Below are positions 31,821-41,410 of a stretch of DNA of 64,000 nucleotides, piece by piece; within the stretch, counting starts at the first letter, position 1; each line of letters opens with the position of its first letter. The notes below the pieces were generated by a model. It was not told the origin of the DNA and searched no databases. It was given only the letters and a program-made list of their open reading frames with translations. Origin of the DNA: Caballeronia sp. SEWSISQ10-4 2 (lineage in GTDB: Bacteria > Pseudomonadota > Gammaproteobacteria > Burkholderiales > Burkholderiaceae). Position numbers and translations under genes: made by a program. The stretch lies in assembly GCF_030464885.1 (NCBI RefSeq), contig NZ_JALPRJ010000027.1, positions 45,559 through 109,558 on the forward strand, in the 5' to 3' direction.

Positions 31821-33755
31821 CTATTTGCGGGCACCTCGCAGCGTCGCGACCACCTGTTGCAGATGTTCCGGCGTGGCGTCGGCGGGATCGATCGGCTCAC
31901 CCACCGCGAGCGTCAGGCGACTCATCACGCCGCGCTGGACCGGACGCGGCCAGCGGTTGTCGTCGTAACGGGAAAAAACGCTGCCCCACAAGCCGCGCAA
32001 CGCGATAGGCACGACCGGGGCCGAATGGCGCTTGAGAATTTCACTAATGCCATGGCGGAACGGGTTGATATCGCCGGTTCGGGTGAGCTTGCCTTCCGGG
32101 AAGATGCAGACCAGATCGCCGTCGGCAAGCGCGCGGCCGCAGGCGTCGTAGGCTTTTTCCAGCAGCTTCGCGTCTTCATGAGCGGGCGCGATCGGAATGG
32201 CCTTGACGTGACGGAATAGCCAGCCGACCAGCGGCGAGCGGAAAATCCGGTGATCCATGACAAAGCGGATCGGCCGCGGACTTTCCGACATGATCACAAT
32301 GGCATCGACGAAACTCACGTGATTGCACACCAGCACGGCCGCCCCGTGCTCGGGAATGCGCTCGGCGTTCACGAGCCTGATCCGGTAGAACGTATGCACG
32401 AGAATCCACGCGAGAAAGCGCAGCAGGAACTCGGGCACGAGCGAATAGATATACACGGCCACCACGATATTGAGCAGCGCCGTGGTGAGAAACAGCCCCG
32501 GAATGCCCACGCCCGCCGACGTCAATCCCACGGCCATCAACGCCGACACGATCATGAAAAACGAGTTGAGGATGTTGTTCGCGGCAATGATGCGCGCGCG
32601 GTGCGTCGGCTGGCTGCGCGACTGGATAAGCGCGTAGAGCGGCACGCTGTAGAACCCGCCGAACATGGCGAGCAGGAACAGGTCGCCCAGGATGCGCCAG
32701 TGCACGCCGATCTGAAGAAACTCGCCGACTCCCATCAGATGACCGGCCGGCGCGATACCGTGGCTGGCAAAAAACAGGTCGATGGCAAAGACGCTGATGC
32801 CGATGGACCCAAGCGGAACAAGTCCAATCTCGACCCGGCGCTTCGAGAGCTTTTCGCACATTAGTGAACCGATCCCGATACCGATCGAAAACGTGCCGAG
32901 CAGCACGGTCACGACATCCGGATTCGCCGACAGCACGTCCTTCGCGAAGTTGAAAAACGACGTGAGAAACGTCGCGCCGACGAACCACAGCCACGAAATC
33001 CCGAGCAGGCTCAGGAACACGGTGCGGTCCTGACGCGCAAGCGCGAGGTTGCGCCACGTCTCGCTGAACGGGTTCCAGTTGATCTTGAGATCGGGCTGCA
33101 GCGCCGCCGTTTTCGGCACGAAACCCGACGCGACGCGCCCAATCAGCGCAACCGTCACGCAGCACGCGGCGAGCAACATGGCGCCATGCTCCGTCAGCCC
33201 CGCCGCTGCCCCGCCGATGATCGTCCCGATCAGGATAGCCACGAACGTACCCATTTCGACCAGCCCATTGCCGCCTACAAGTTCGGACGGCTGGAGATGC
33301 TGCGGCAGATAAGCGTATTTCACGGGCCCGAACACCGTCGAATGGACACCCATCAGGAACGTGCAGACATAGAGCAGCGGCGCGCTGTGCAGCATGAAAC
33401 CCGCGCCGCCGATCAGCATCACGACGATTTCGAACGTTTTCACAAAACGTGTGAGCGTGGCCTTGTCGTATTTATCGGCGACCTGGCCCGATGTCGCGGA
33501 AAAGAGTACGAACGGGATGATGAAGATCGCGGAGATCAGGAAGGCCGCGGTCTTCGGATCGACGCCTGAAAAGCGCGCAGCCTGAAACGTGACCAGCGAC
33601 GTAAAACCGACTTTGAAGACGTTGTCGTTGAGCGCCCCGAGAAATTGCGTCCAGAAAAACGGCGCGAAACGGCGTTCGCGCAACAGGCGGAATTGACCGT
33701 CGCCATGTTGAGCCTTGGCCGCTTTCGCGCGCAGTGATGCGGATGATTCGCTCAT
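31821..33755 (-). CDS. MFS lysophospholipid transporter–acyltransferase fusion (LplT–PlsC)
   Basis: Residues 20–420 are a 12-span major facilitator domain similar to LplT, beginning FAPFFWTQFLGALNDNVFKV. Residues 440–644 form a PlsC-type acyltransferase with CNHVSFVDAIVI (the HX4D motif) and FPEGKLTRTGDINPFRHG. In E. coli, lplT and aas are separate genes that import and re-acylate lysophospholipids. This fusion has the transporter and acyltransferase but not the acyl-ACP synthetase domain of Aas. A role in phospholipid remodelling is inferred. Length is 644 aa. Confidence 0.88.
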   Translation of the reverse strand: MSESSASLRAKAAKAQHGDGQFRLLRERRFAPFFWTQFLGALNDNVFKVGFTSLVTFQAARFSGVDPKTAAFLISAIFIIPFVLFSATSGQVADKYDKATLTRFVKTFEIVVMLIGGAGFMLHSAPLLYVCTFLMGVHSTVFGPVKYAYLPQHLQPSELVGGNGLVEMGTFVAILIGTIIGGAAAGLTEHGAMLLAACCVTVALIGRVASGFVPKTAALQPDLKINWNPFSETWRNLALARQDRTVFLSLLGISWLWFVGATFLTSFFNFAKDVLSANPDVVTVLLGTFSIGIGIGSLMCEKLSKRRVEIGLVPLGSIGISVFAIDLFFASHGIAPAGHLMGVGEFLQIGVHWRILGDLFLLAMFGGFYSVPLYALIQSRSQPTHRARIIAANNILNSFFMIVSALMAVGLTSAGVGIPGLFLTTALLNIVVAVYIYSLVPEFLLRFLAWILVHTFYRIRLVNAERIPEHGAAVLVCNHVSFVDAIVIMSESPRPIRFVMDHRIFRSPLVGWLFRHVKAIPIAPAHEDAKLLEKAYDACGRALADGDLVCIFPEGKLTRTGDINPFRHGISEILKRHSAPVVPIALRGLWGSVFSRYDDNRWPRPVQRGVMSRLTLAVGEPIDPADATPEHLQQVVATLRGARK

Positions 33756-33856
33756 GGATTATTGGAGTTGGTCGCTGAGAGAGTGTTGGCGCTTGAGGTT
33801 CCAGATACGACCGCGACGGTCCGCCCGGCCCATGTTCGTATAAAACCCAAGGGGCG

Positions 33857-33889
33857 AAAAAAATGCGCGCCGCTCTGGCGCGCATTTTT
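33857..33889 (-). terminator. terminator of the CBS-domain gene
   Basis: AAAATGCGCGCC–GCTCT–GGCGCGCATTTT stem with a T-run on the minus strand, 56 bp after the CBS gene stop. It could also work on the plus strand. Confidence 0.88.
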
Positions 33890-33944
33890 GCGTGACGTTG
33901 TGATGCGCTTCGTCCGGGTTACCGCAACTCGCGCAACGCTCGGA

Positions 33945-34397
33945 TCAGCGCGCTTCTTCTTGCTGCTCCGGCCAGTCACGGATGTAGGCCTTGAGCATCT
34001 TGTTCTCGAATCCCTGCTCTTCCACCACGGCCTTGGCGACGTCATAGAAAGAAATCACGCCCATCAGCACGTTTTTTTCCATCACCGGCAGGTAACGAAC
34101 GTGATGCTCGAGCATCATCCGGCGCACCTCGTTCACGTCCGTTTCCGGTGTACATGTGATCGGATGGTCATCCATGACCTTGCGGATGGTGGATGTGCCC
34201 ACACTGCCGCCGTTCTCGCTTAGCGTGAGGATGATCTCCCGAAACGTCAGCATGCCGGCGAGATCGCCGTATTCGATCACCACCAGTGAACCAATGTCGT
34301 GTGACGCCATTGTGTTGATCGCTTCGTGCAGCGGTGTATCGGGCGTTACCGTGAAGAGCGCGTTGCCCTTGACGTTCAAAATGTCGCTGACTCGCAT
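33945..34397 (-). CDS. tandem CBS-domain protein
   Basis: Cytosolic protein of 150 aa made of two CBS domains: ILNVKGNALFTVTPDTPLHE through FREIILTLS, and VMDDHPITCTPETDVNEVRR to the end. Paired CBS domains bind adenine nucleotides and usually act as sensors. No effector domain is fused. The ATG at 34397 has GAGGAGACAATC just upstream, so the long frame to 34607 is not used. It is its own transcription unit. Partner protein unknown. Confidence 0.92.
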   Translation of the reverse strand: MRVSDILNVKGNALFTVTPDTPLHEAINTMASHDIGSLVVIEYGDLAGMLTFREIILTLSENGGSVGTSTIRKVMDDHPITCTPETDVNEVRRMMLEHHVRYLPVMEKNVLMGVISFYDVAKAVVEEQGFENKMLKAYIRDWPEQQEEAR

Positions 34398-34622
34398 GAT
34401 TGTCTCCTCGCGAAAAGCCTGAATATCTGTCGATCCTAGCGGAAAGACACTTAAAAAGAAAGCGCGCAAGAACCCCGTGTTTTGTCTGCAAAAGCACGCG
34501 GGGCGGGCTTTTGCACCGGGTCGGCGCATACCGGGGCGCCGCTGCCGTTGCCACGCCTGGCGTCGAGCACCAACGCTGGCGTCTACCCCAAGTTTGTCCG
34601 GCCACACCCGATGTTACGATAA

Positions 34623-35966
34623 ATGACTCTTTCTCATGGTAGCCCGCCCACGATGCCCGCCAACCGCTTCGACACGCTCGTGCTGCACGCCGGCGCCGCG
34701 CCCGACCCTACCACCGGCGCTCGCGCCACGCCGATCTACCAGACCACGTCGTTCTCCTTTCACGACACCGATCACGCCGCTTCGCTCTTCAACATGGAGC
34801 GCTCAGGACACGTCTATTCGCGCATTTCGAACCCGACAGTCGCCGTGTTCGAGGAGCGCGTCGCCGCGCTGGAGGGCGGTGCGGGCGCGATCGGAACCGC
34901 GAGCGGCCAGGCCGCGCTGCATCTTGCGATCGCGACGCTGATGGGCGCGGGCTCGCACGTGGTTGCATCGAGCGCGCTTTATGGCGGCTCGCACAACCTG
35001 CTTCACTACACGCTGCGGCGCTTCGGTATCGACACCACGTTCGTGCCGCCGCACGATCCCGACGCGTGGCGAGCGGCCATTCGGCCCAACACGCGCCTGC
35101 TGTTTGGCGAAACGCTGGGAAACCCCGGTCTCGACGTGCTCGACATCGAGACGATCGCGGAAATCGCGCATTCGAATCACGTGCCCTTGCTGGTGGATTC
35201 AACCTTCACCACGCCTTATTTGCTCCGCCCCTTCGACCATGGCGCCGACTTTATCTATCACTCGGCGACGAAATTCCTGGGCGGCCATGGCACGACGATA
35301 GGCGGCGTACTGGTGGACGGCGGCACATTCGACTTCACGACGACCGATCTCTTTCCCGAATTCACCGAACCCTACGACGGTTTCCACGGCATGGTCTTCG
35401 CCGAAGAAAGCACCGTTGCGCCGTTCCTGCTGCGCGCCCGTCGCGAAGGATTGCGCGACTTCGGAGCCTGTCTGCATCCGCAAGCCGCATGGCAGCTCTT
35501 GCAGGGCATCGAAACCTTGCCGTTGCGAATGGAGCGGCACGTCGCCAACACGCGAAAGGTAGTCGAATTCCTGCTCGCGCATCCTGCCGTGGAAGGCGTG
35601 GCTTATCCGGAACTCGAAAGCCATCGCGACTATGCGCTCGCAAAACGCCTGCTGCCGCGCGGCGCGGGCGCTGTGTTCAGCTTCGATCTTCGCGGCGACG
35701 TAGCGGCGGCACGGCGCTTCATCGAAGCGTTGACGCTGTTCTCGCATCTTGCCAACGTCGGCGATGCACGCTCCCTCGTTATCCACCCCGCTTCAACCAC
35801 GCATTTCCGCATGGACGCCGCTGCCCTCGCCGCAGCGGGGATTGCGCCGGGACGTATCCGGCTGTCGATCGGGCTGGAAGATCCTGACGATCTCATCGAC
35901 GACCTCAAACGCGGGCTCAAGGCATCGCAAAAGGCATCGCCGAGTGCCAGCGGGAGCCGCGCATGA
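34623..35966 (+). CDS. metY: O-acetylhomoserine sulfhydrylase / Cys-Met PLP enzyme (MetY type)
   Basis: Cys/Met metabolism PLP enzyme. The schiff-base Lys lies in IYHSATKFLGGHGTTIGG and the N-terminal RFDTLVLHAGAAPDPTTGAR is typical of MetY. The SRISNPTVAVFEERVAALEG segment binds the cofactor partner subunit. MetY makes homocysteine from O-acetylhomoserine and sulfide; cystathionine gamma-synthase or methionine gamma-lyase is possible but the N-terminus favours MetY. Start could be ATG 34623 or 34653 (MPANRF); neither has a strong ribosome-binding site. 447 aa from the first. Its stop overlaps the hydrolase gene. Confidence 0.88.
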   Translation: MTLSHGSPPTMPANRFDTLVLHAGAAPDPTTGARATPIYQTTSFSFHDTDHAASLFNMERSGHVYSRISNPTVAVFEERVAALEGGAGAIGTASGQAALHLAIATLMGAGSHVVASSALYGGSHNLLHYTLRRFGIDTTFVPPHDPDAWRAAIRPNTRLLFGETLGNPGLDVLDIETIAEIAHSNHVPLLVDSTFTTPYLLRPFDHGADFIYHSATKFLGGHGTTIGGVLVDGGTFDFTTTDLFPEFTEPYDGFHGMVFAEESTVAPFLLRARREGLRDFGACLHPQAAWQLLQGIETLPLRMERHVANTRKVVEFLLAHPAVEGVAYPELESHRDYALAKRLLPRGAGAVFSFDLRGDVAAARRFIEALTLFSHLANVGDARSLVIHPASTTHFRMDAAALAAAGIAPGRIRLSIGLEDPDDLIDDLKRGLKASQKASPSASGSRA

Positions 35967-36784
35967 TGCTCGACGTCGATGGTGCTTCGGCCTACGCCTA
36001 CACCGGCGGCCACGCGTTCGAGCCGGGGCGTCCAGTGGCCGTGTTCGTGCACGGCGCACAACACGATCACAGCGTCTGGGCACTGCAGACGCGCTACTTT
36101 GCCCATCACGGCCTGAACGTGCTCGCCGTTGACCTTCCCGGTCACGGCCGCAGTGCGGGTCCGGCGCGGCGAAGCATCGCAGCGCTCGCGGACTGGCTTG
36201 TCGCGCTGCTGGACGCCGCCAAGCTCAGCGAAGCAATGCTGATTGGCCACAGCATGGGCTCGTTGATTGCCCTTGATTGCGCCGCGCGCTATCCGTCGCG
36301 CGTCACGCGTCTCGTGCTTCTCGCCACCGCGTTCCCGATGACCGTATCCGACACGCTTCTCGACGCCGCCCGCGACCGCGAACCCGAGGCCATCGACATG
36401 GTCAACCAGTGGTCGCACTCGTCGATCGCCGCAAAACCGTCGTGCCCTGCGCCGGGCTTTTGGCTGCATGGCGCCAACCAGCGCCTGATGGAGCGCGTGG
36501 CCGTGCGGGGCGAGGCGCATCTCTTTCTCACCGATTTCAACGCCTGCAACGCCTATGCGGACGGACTCGAACGGGCAGCGGCATTGCGTTGCCCGGTACA
36601 AATCATCGCCGGACGCCACGATGCAATGACGCCTCCGCGCGCTAGCCGCGCACTGATCGACGCGATGCAGCGCGCGGACGTCTCGGTCGAAACGGTCACG
36701 CTCAATGCCGGACACGCCCTGATGAGCGAACAACCCGATGCGACCCTCTCCGCATTATTCAGGTTTGCGACGCGATCGGCTTAG
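35963..36784 (+). CDS. alpha/beta hydrolase
   Basis: Alpha/beta-hydrolase fold protein, 273 aa. The oxyanion region VAVFVHGAQHDHSVWALQTR is near residue 25. The nucleophile elbow is IGHSMGSLIALDCAA, the acid is in IIAGRHDAMTPPRA, and the His is in TLNAGHALMSEQ. The substrate is unknown. ATG overlaps the metY stop (ATGATG at 35,963), so the two are translationally coupled. This suggests a role with sulfur-amino-acid metabolism, but it is too short and divergent to call MetX. No membrane segment or signal peptide. Confidence 0.88.
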   Translation: MMLDVDGASAYAYTGGHAFEPGRPVAVFVHGAQHDHSVWALQTRYFAHHGLNVLAVDLPGHGRSAGPARRSIAALADWLVALLDAAKLSEAMLIGHSMGSLIALDCAARYPSRVTRLVLLATAFPMTVSDTLLDAARDREPEAIDMVNQWSHSSIAAKPSCPAPGFWLHGANQRLMERVAVRGEAHLFLTDFNACNAYADGLERAAALRCPVQIIAGRHDAMTPPRASRALIDAMQRADVSVETVTLNAGHALMSEQPDATLSALFRFATRSA

Positions 36785-37008
36785 GTAACAGATCACTTTG
36801 GGGTCATGAAACAGGCTCGTGAAACAAGCTCATGAAACAAGCCTAACCACCCTCGCCCCGATGCGCCATTAGCCGGATGGGAGGGGGTCCCCCACTCTTT
36901 CCGGATCCGTATCCGGATCAGTTCGAATCGCAGTTGCGCACCAGCCTTAATCGCCGGAGAATGAATCTTGCTGAGCCGCTGCTGGAAACGCTCGACAAGG
37001 AGACTGTC

Positions 37009-37329
37009 ATGGCCCAAACCGCACATTCCGATCACTTCGCGAGCTTCGCCGAGTTCTATCCGTACTACCTCGAGGAGCACCGCAATGTGGTGTCGCGCCG
37101 GCTGCATTTCATCGGTTCACTGGGGGTGATCGGCTGCCTCGCCATGGCCATCGCCACGGGCGACTGGCTCTGGCTTCCCGCTGCCGTGATTTGCGGCTAC
37201 GGCTTCGCCTGGGTCGGCCATTTCTTCTTCGAGAAAAACCGCCCGGCCACCTTTCGCCACCCGCTCTACAGCCTGATGGGCGACTGGGTCATGTTCAAGG
37301 ACATCTGCATCGGCAAGATTTCGCTTTAG
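37009..37329 (+). CDS. Mpo1-like DUF962 membrane protein
   Basis: 106-aa protein of the DUF962/Mpo1-like family. It opens MAQTAHSDHFASFAEFYPYY and contains LEEHRNVVSRRLHFIGSLGV, the His/Arg signature. Two hydrophobic segments and a GHFFFEKNRPATFRHPLYSL signature follow. The yeast member is an Fe2+-dependent dioxygenase for 2-hydroxy fatty acids; a similar activity here is only by family. GGAG upstream of 37009 fixes the start; the 44 in-frame codons before it have no similarity. Confidence 0.9.
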   Translation: MAQTAHSDHFASFAEFYPYYLEEHRNVVSRRLHFIGSLGVIGCLAMAIATGDWLWLPAAVICGYGFAWVGHFFFEKNRPATFRHPLYSLMGDWVMFKDICIGKISL

Positions 37330-37345
37330 GCTGGATCAAGACGCT

Positions 37346-38653
37346 TCAGGCAGTTTGATGTGGCATAGCCCCCGCCCCTTGCGCCTCGCGTGCGCCTTCC
37401 TGACGAGAAGCCGCACGCGCCGCCAGCAACGTGGCCAGCGTGACGTCGAGTTTCTCGTTGCTCAGGGCGTTCATCAATGCGGCACGGTCGATATGCGATG
37501 AATCGAGGCGCAACTGATAATCCAGTTCTTCGCGTTCGATCACGAAGAGGTCGAACAAGCTAGCCACCGTGATTTGTTGCGGATTGGCGATCAGCACATA
37601 ACGCGGCACCCGAAGGTTCTCCAGCCTCGCAATCCACTCCAAGGCATCGAGCTTGCGGACCAGGCGCATGGAAGTATCCATGTCACAACGCAGCATCCGT
37701 GCGAGTTCGAGCGCCGTGTAACCCGGCAGGCCGGCTTCACGCGCTTGCGCGAGGCGCGCGAGCAATTCGAGGGCATCGAGCAGATCGCTACCCGGAAAAT
37801 CAGTTCGATGAAACTGGCCGATGCGAATAGCCGGCAACGCCGACGTGAGCATTGCGCCGATCAGCGTGATCATCCAGCACAGATAGACCCATAACAGGAA
37901 CACGGGCAACGCCGCGAACGCGCCATACACAGCGGTGTAAGTCGGAATACGGCGCACGTAATAACCGAACCCACGCTTCGCCAGTTCAAACGCGATAGCC
38001 GCGACGAGTCCGCCGACCAGCGCATCGCGCCACTCCACTTTGCAATTCGGCAGGAACACATAGAGCATCGAGAACGCCAGCACCGTGAACGGCACCGATG
38101 CGCTCGCGAGCGCCCACTCGACCACTGGCGGCATGAGATTGTGCGAGCCGGCAAATGCAATGGACTGCGCGAACAGGTAGGACGAGGTCGACAAGCTCAC
38201 GCCAAACAGGATGGGCCCGAGCGTGATGATGGCCCAATAGACCAGGATGCGTTGAGCCAACGGCCGCGATTTGCGCACCCGCCAGATCACGTTGAACGCG
38301 GATTCGACGGTCATCATGGTCATCACGGACGTAACGAACAAGATGATCATGCCGACCGTGGTTAGCCCTTTTGCCTTCGCTGCAAACTGGTTCAGGTATT
38401 TGAAGATCTGGCTGTTGATCTGCGACGGCATCAGGTGCGCGGCAAGAAAATCCTGCAACGACATCTGAAACGACGCGAAGATCGGAAACGCGGTGAACAA
38501 CGCGAACGCGACCGTCGCAAGCGGCACGAGCGATAACACGGTGGTAAATGTCAGGCTGCCGGCCACCTGCGGCACGCGATCCTCACCCGTTCGACGTGCG
38601 ACGAATCCGGCGAGCCGCTTCGTTGTGTCGAGATCGATGGGAAACTTCAACAA
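37346..38653 (-). CDS. YihY/BrkB family inner-membrane protein
   Basis: UPF0761/YihY (formerly RNase BN/BrkB) family. About six hydrophobic segments lie in the N-terminal 290 residues (SLTFTTVLSLVPLATVAFAL and GAFAALPVFLLWVYLCWMIT). The C-terminal 140 residues are cytosolic and winged-helix-like. Function is unsettled: BrkB in Bordetella was linked to serum resistance. The start is a TTG at 38653 with AGGAG 8 nt upstream. The only longer ATG, at 38764, would overlap the divergent wrbA promoter. About 435 aa. Confidence 0.88.
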   Translation of the reverse strand: MLKFPIDLDTTKRLAGFVARRTGEDRVPQVAGSLTFTTVLSLVPLATVAFALFTAFPIFASFQMSLQDFLAAHLMPSQINSQIFKYLNQFAAKAKGLTTVGMIILFVTSVMTMMTVESAFNVIWRVRKSRPLAQRILVYWAIITLGPILFGVSLSTSSYLFAQSIAFAGSHNLMPPVVEWALASASVPFTVLAFSMLYVFLPNCKVEWRDALVGGLVAAIAFELAKRGFGYYVRRIPTYTAVYGAFAALPVFLLWVYLCWMITLIGAMLTSALPAIRIGQFHRTDFPGSDLLDALELLARLAQAREAGLPGYTALELARMLRCDMDTSMRLVRKLDALEWIARLENLRVPRYVLIANPQQITVASLFDLFVIEREELDYQLRLDSSHIDRAALMNALSNEKLDVTLATLLAARAASRQEGAREAQGAGAMPHQTA

Positions 38654-38700
38654 GAATCTCTCTCCTTCAATTGTTACAACAGATCCGCGATGCAGCTTGA

Positions 38701-39377
<677 letters not shown>

Positions 39378-39378
<1 letters not shown>

Positions 39379-39809
39379 TGACCACTACGCCCGCTATGGA
39401 CCCAGCCAGGGCACAGCCCGGCTTTGCACTCGGCGCGCTGTTCAGCCTGATTGCGCTGATTGCGTTGTCGCTTGCGTGGGAGCTTTGGCTCGCACCGCTG
39501 CGCCCGGGCGGCTCCGCGCTCGCGCTCAAGGCGATCCCGCTGCTGTTCGCGTTGCGCGGCACACTCAGGCGCAACGTGTACACGCTGCAATGGGCGTCGA
39601 TGCTCGTGCTGCTGTACCTTGCCGAAGGTGTCGTGCGCGGCATGACGGACAGCGGATTATCCGCACGCCTTGGCTGGCTCGAAGCGCTGCTCGCCCTTGC
39701 GTTCTTCGTCTGCGCGCTTGGCTTTGTCGCGCCGTTCAAACGCGCCGCGCGAGCTGCGAAGCGAGCCGCCGCTGCGACGCCTTCAGCACCCGACGGCAAT
39801 CGTTTGTAG
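39378..39809 (+). CDS. DUF2069 inner-membrane protein
   Basis: 143 aa, four hydrophobic segments (FALGALFSLIALIALSLAWE, the short AIPLLFAL, WASMLVLLYLAEGVVRGMTD, and LEALLALAFFVCALGFVAPF). The LRGTLRRNVYTLQWASML loop is the DUF2069 signature. Function unknown. It overlaps wrbA by one base and its ending is Ala/Lys-rich and cytosolic. The wrbA–DUF2069 order is conserved in Burkholderiales as far as I know. Confidence 0.85.
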
Positions 39810-39919
39810 CACGGAATCGTTCGCGTGAACGAGACCTATGCCGTGAGGCCAGGGTTCGCCCGGCTTAACGTTACGCGATACTGTGTCACCTGTCGTCCAC
39901 GCTACTGCCATCGAAATTC

Positions 39920-41383
39920 ATGACTGCATCCGACCGTTCACGTTATTTTGTAGACGCCTGCATCGAGGCGATCGGCGCTGCCCATGTGCTGACCGACACG
40001 CACGACACCGCGCCGTTTCTCACTGACTGGCGCAAGCGTTACCGCGGCGAAACATGCGCCGTGGTGCTTCCCGGCACCACCGAACAGGTCGCGAAAGTCG
40101 TGCAGCTCGCGCGCGAGTTTCGCGTCCCTATCGTGCCGCAAGGCGGCAACACGGGTCATTCCGGCGGCGCGACGCCGGACGCCAGCGGCACGCAAGTGGT
40201 TATCAGCTTGCGCAGGCTGAACCGGATTCGCGACGTCGATCCGCTCAACAACACCATCACAGTGGAAGCCGGTGTGATCCTCGCCGACATCCAGGCGCGC
40301 GCCGAACAGCAACAGCGTCTCTTTGCGCTGAGTCTCGCCGCTGAGGGCAGTTGCACGATCGGCGGCAATCTGTCCACGAACGCCGGCGGCACTGCCGTTC
40401 TGCGCTACGGCAATACGCGCGAGTTATGCCTCGGGCTGGAAGTGGTGACGCCGCAAGGCGAGATCTGGGACGGTTTGCGCGGGCTGCGCAAGGACAACAC
40501 CGGCTACGATCTGCGCGACCTGTACATCGGGGCTGAAGGGACGCTCGGGATCATCACCGCCGCCGTGATGAAACTGCATCCGGCACCGGTCGCGCGCGTG
40601 ACGGCGCTGGCCGCCGTAGCTTCACCCCAGGCCGCGCTCGATTTCCTTGCCACCGCACAACGTTACGCAGGTCCGTTGCTGACCGGCTTCGAACTGATGT
40701 CGGATTTTTCGCTGCATCTGGTGACCACGCATTTCCCGCAGATGCGTTATCCGTTCGACAAGAAACATGGCCAGACCGTGTTGCTCGAATTGTCGGACAG
40801 CGAGAGCGAGGAGCACGGCCGCGCTTTGTTCGAACGGCTGATGGAACATGCCATGGAGCAAGGCCTGGTCGAGGATGCGGTCGTTGCGGAGAATTTGTCG
40901 CAGTCGCAGGCGTTCTGGAATTTGCGCGAACACATTCCGCTCGCGCAGTCCGTGGAAGGACTCAACATCAAGCACGATATTGCGGTGCCTATTTCACGTA
41001 TCGGGCATTTCATCGAGGAAACCAACGCGCTTATCGCCAAGCTGATACCGGGTGTGCGCATGGTGACGTTCGGTCATCTCGGCGACGGTAATCTGCATTA
41101 CAACGTGCAGGCGCCGGAAGGCGTCGATCCAAAAAGCTTTCTCGCCGAATTCCAGACGCCGGTCAATGCGCTCGTCTACGAGCGCGTGCACGCGCATCGC
41201 GGCAGCATCAGCGCGGAGCACGGGTTGGGACAATTGAAGGTAGAAGAAGCCATGCACTACAAATCCCCGGTGGAAGTGCGACTCATGCGCGCGCTCAAGA
41301 CAGCGCTCGACCCCGAGAACCTGATGAATCCGGCGAAGGTCTTGCCGGATGTGCACGCGCTTCGTGCGTCGCGCGTGTCCTAA
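39920..41383 (+). CDS. FAD-linked D-2-hydroxy-acid dehydrogenase (GlcD / D-LDH type)
   Basis: Vanillyl-alcohol-oxidase-like flavoenzyme of 487 aa. FAD-binding PCMH domain: IVPQGGNTGHSGGATPDASG, then NLSTNAGGTAVLRYGNTREL. The C-terminal substrate/metal domain has VTFGHLGDGNLHYNVQ and ISAEHGLGQLKVEEA, both Zn/substrate-binding His motifs of the D-2-hydroxyglutarate, D-lactate and glycolate dehydrogenase group. The exact substrate cannot be set from sequence. Cytosolic, no signal. A 110-bp gap precedes it, and the phosphoesterase gene follows by 27 bp. Confidence 0.9.
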   Translation: MTASDRSRYFVDACIEAIGAAHVLTDTHDTAPFLTDWRKRYRGETCAVVLPGTTEQVAKVVQLAREFRVPIVPQGGNTGHSGGATPDASGTQVVISLRRLNRIRDVDPLNNTITVEAGVILADIQARAEQQQRLFALSLAAEGSCTIGGNLSTNAGGTAVLRYGNTRELCLGLEVVTPQGEIWDGLRGLRKDNTGYDLRDLYIGAEGTLGIITAAVMKLHPAPVARVTALAAVASPQAALDFLATAQRYAGPLLTGFELMSDFSLHLVTTHFPQMRYPFDKKHGQTVLLELSDSESEEHGRALFERLMEHAMEQGLVEDAVVAENLSQSQAFWNLREHIPLAQSVEGLNIKHDIAVPISRIGHFIEETNALIAKLIPGVRMVTFGHLGDGNLHYNVQAPEGVDPKSFLAEFQTPVNALVYERVHAHRGSISAEHGLGQLKVEEAMHYKSPVEVRLMRALKTALDPENLMNPAKVLPDVHALRASRVS

Positions 41384-41410
41384 CCGAACCGTACTGAGGA
41401 GATAAGCGCC

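Noticed and set aside
34398..34622. SAM or SAH riboswitch before metY
   Set aside because: No conserved riboswitch core was found by eye in this 225-bp stretch; a covariance-model search would be needed to change this.
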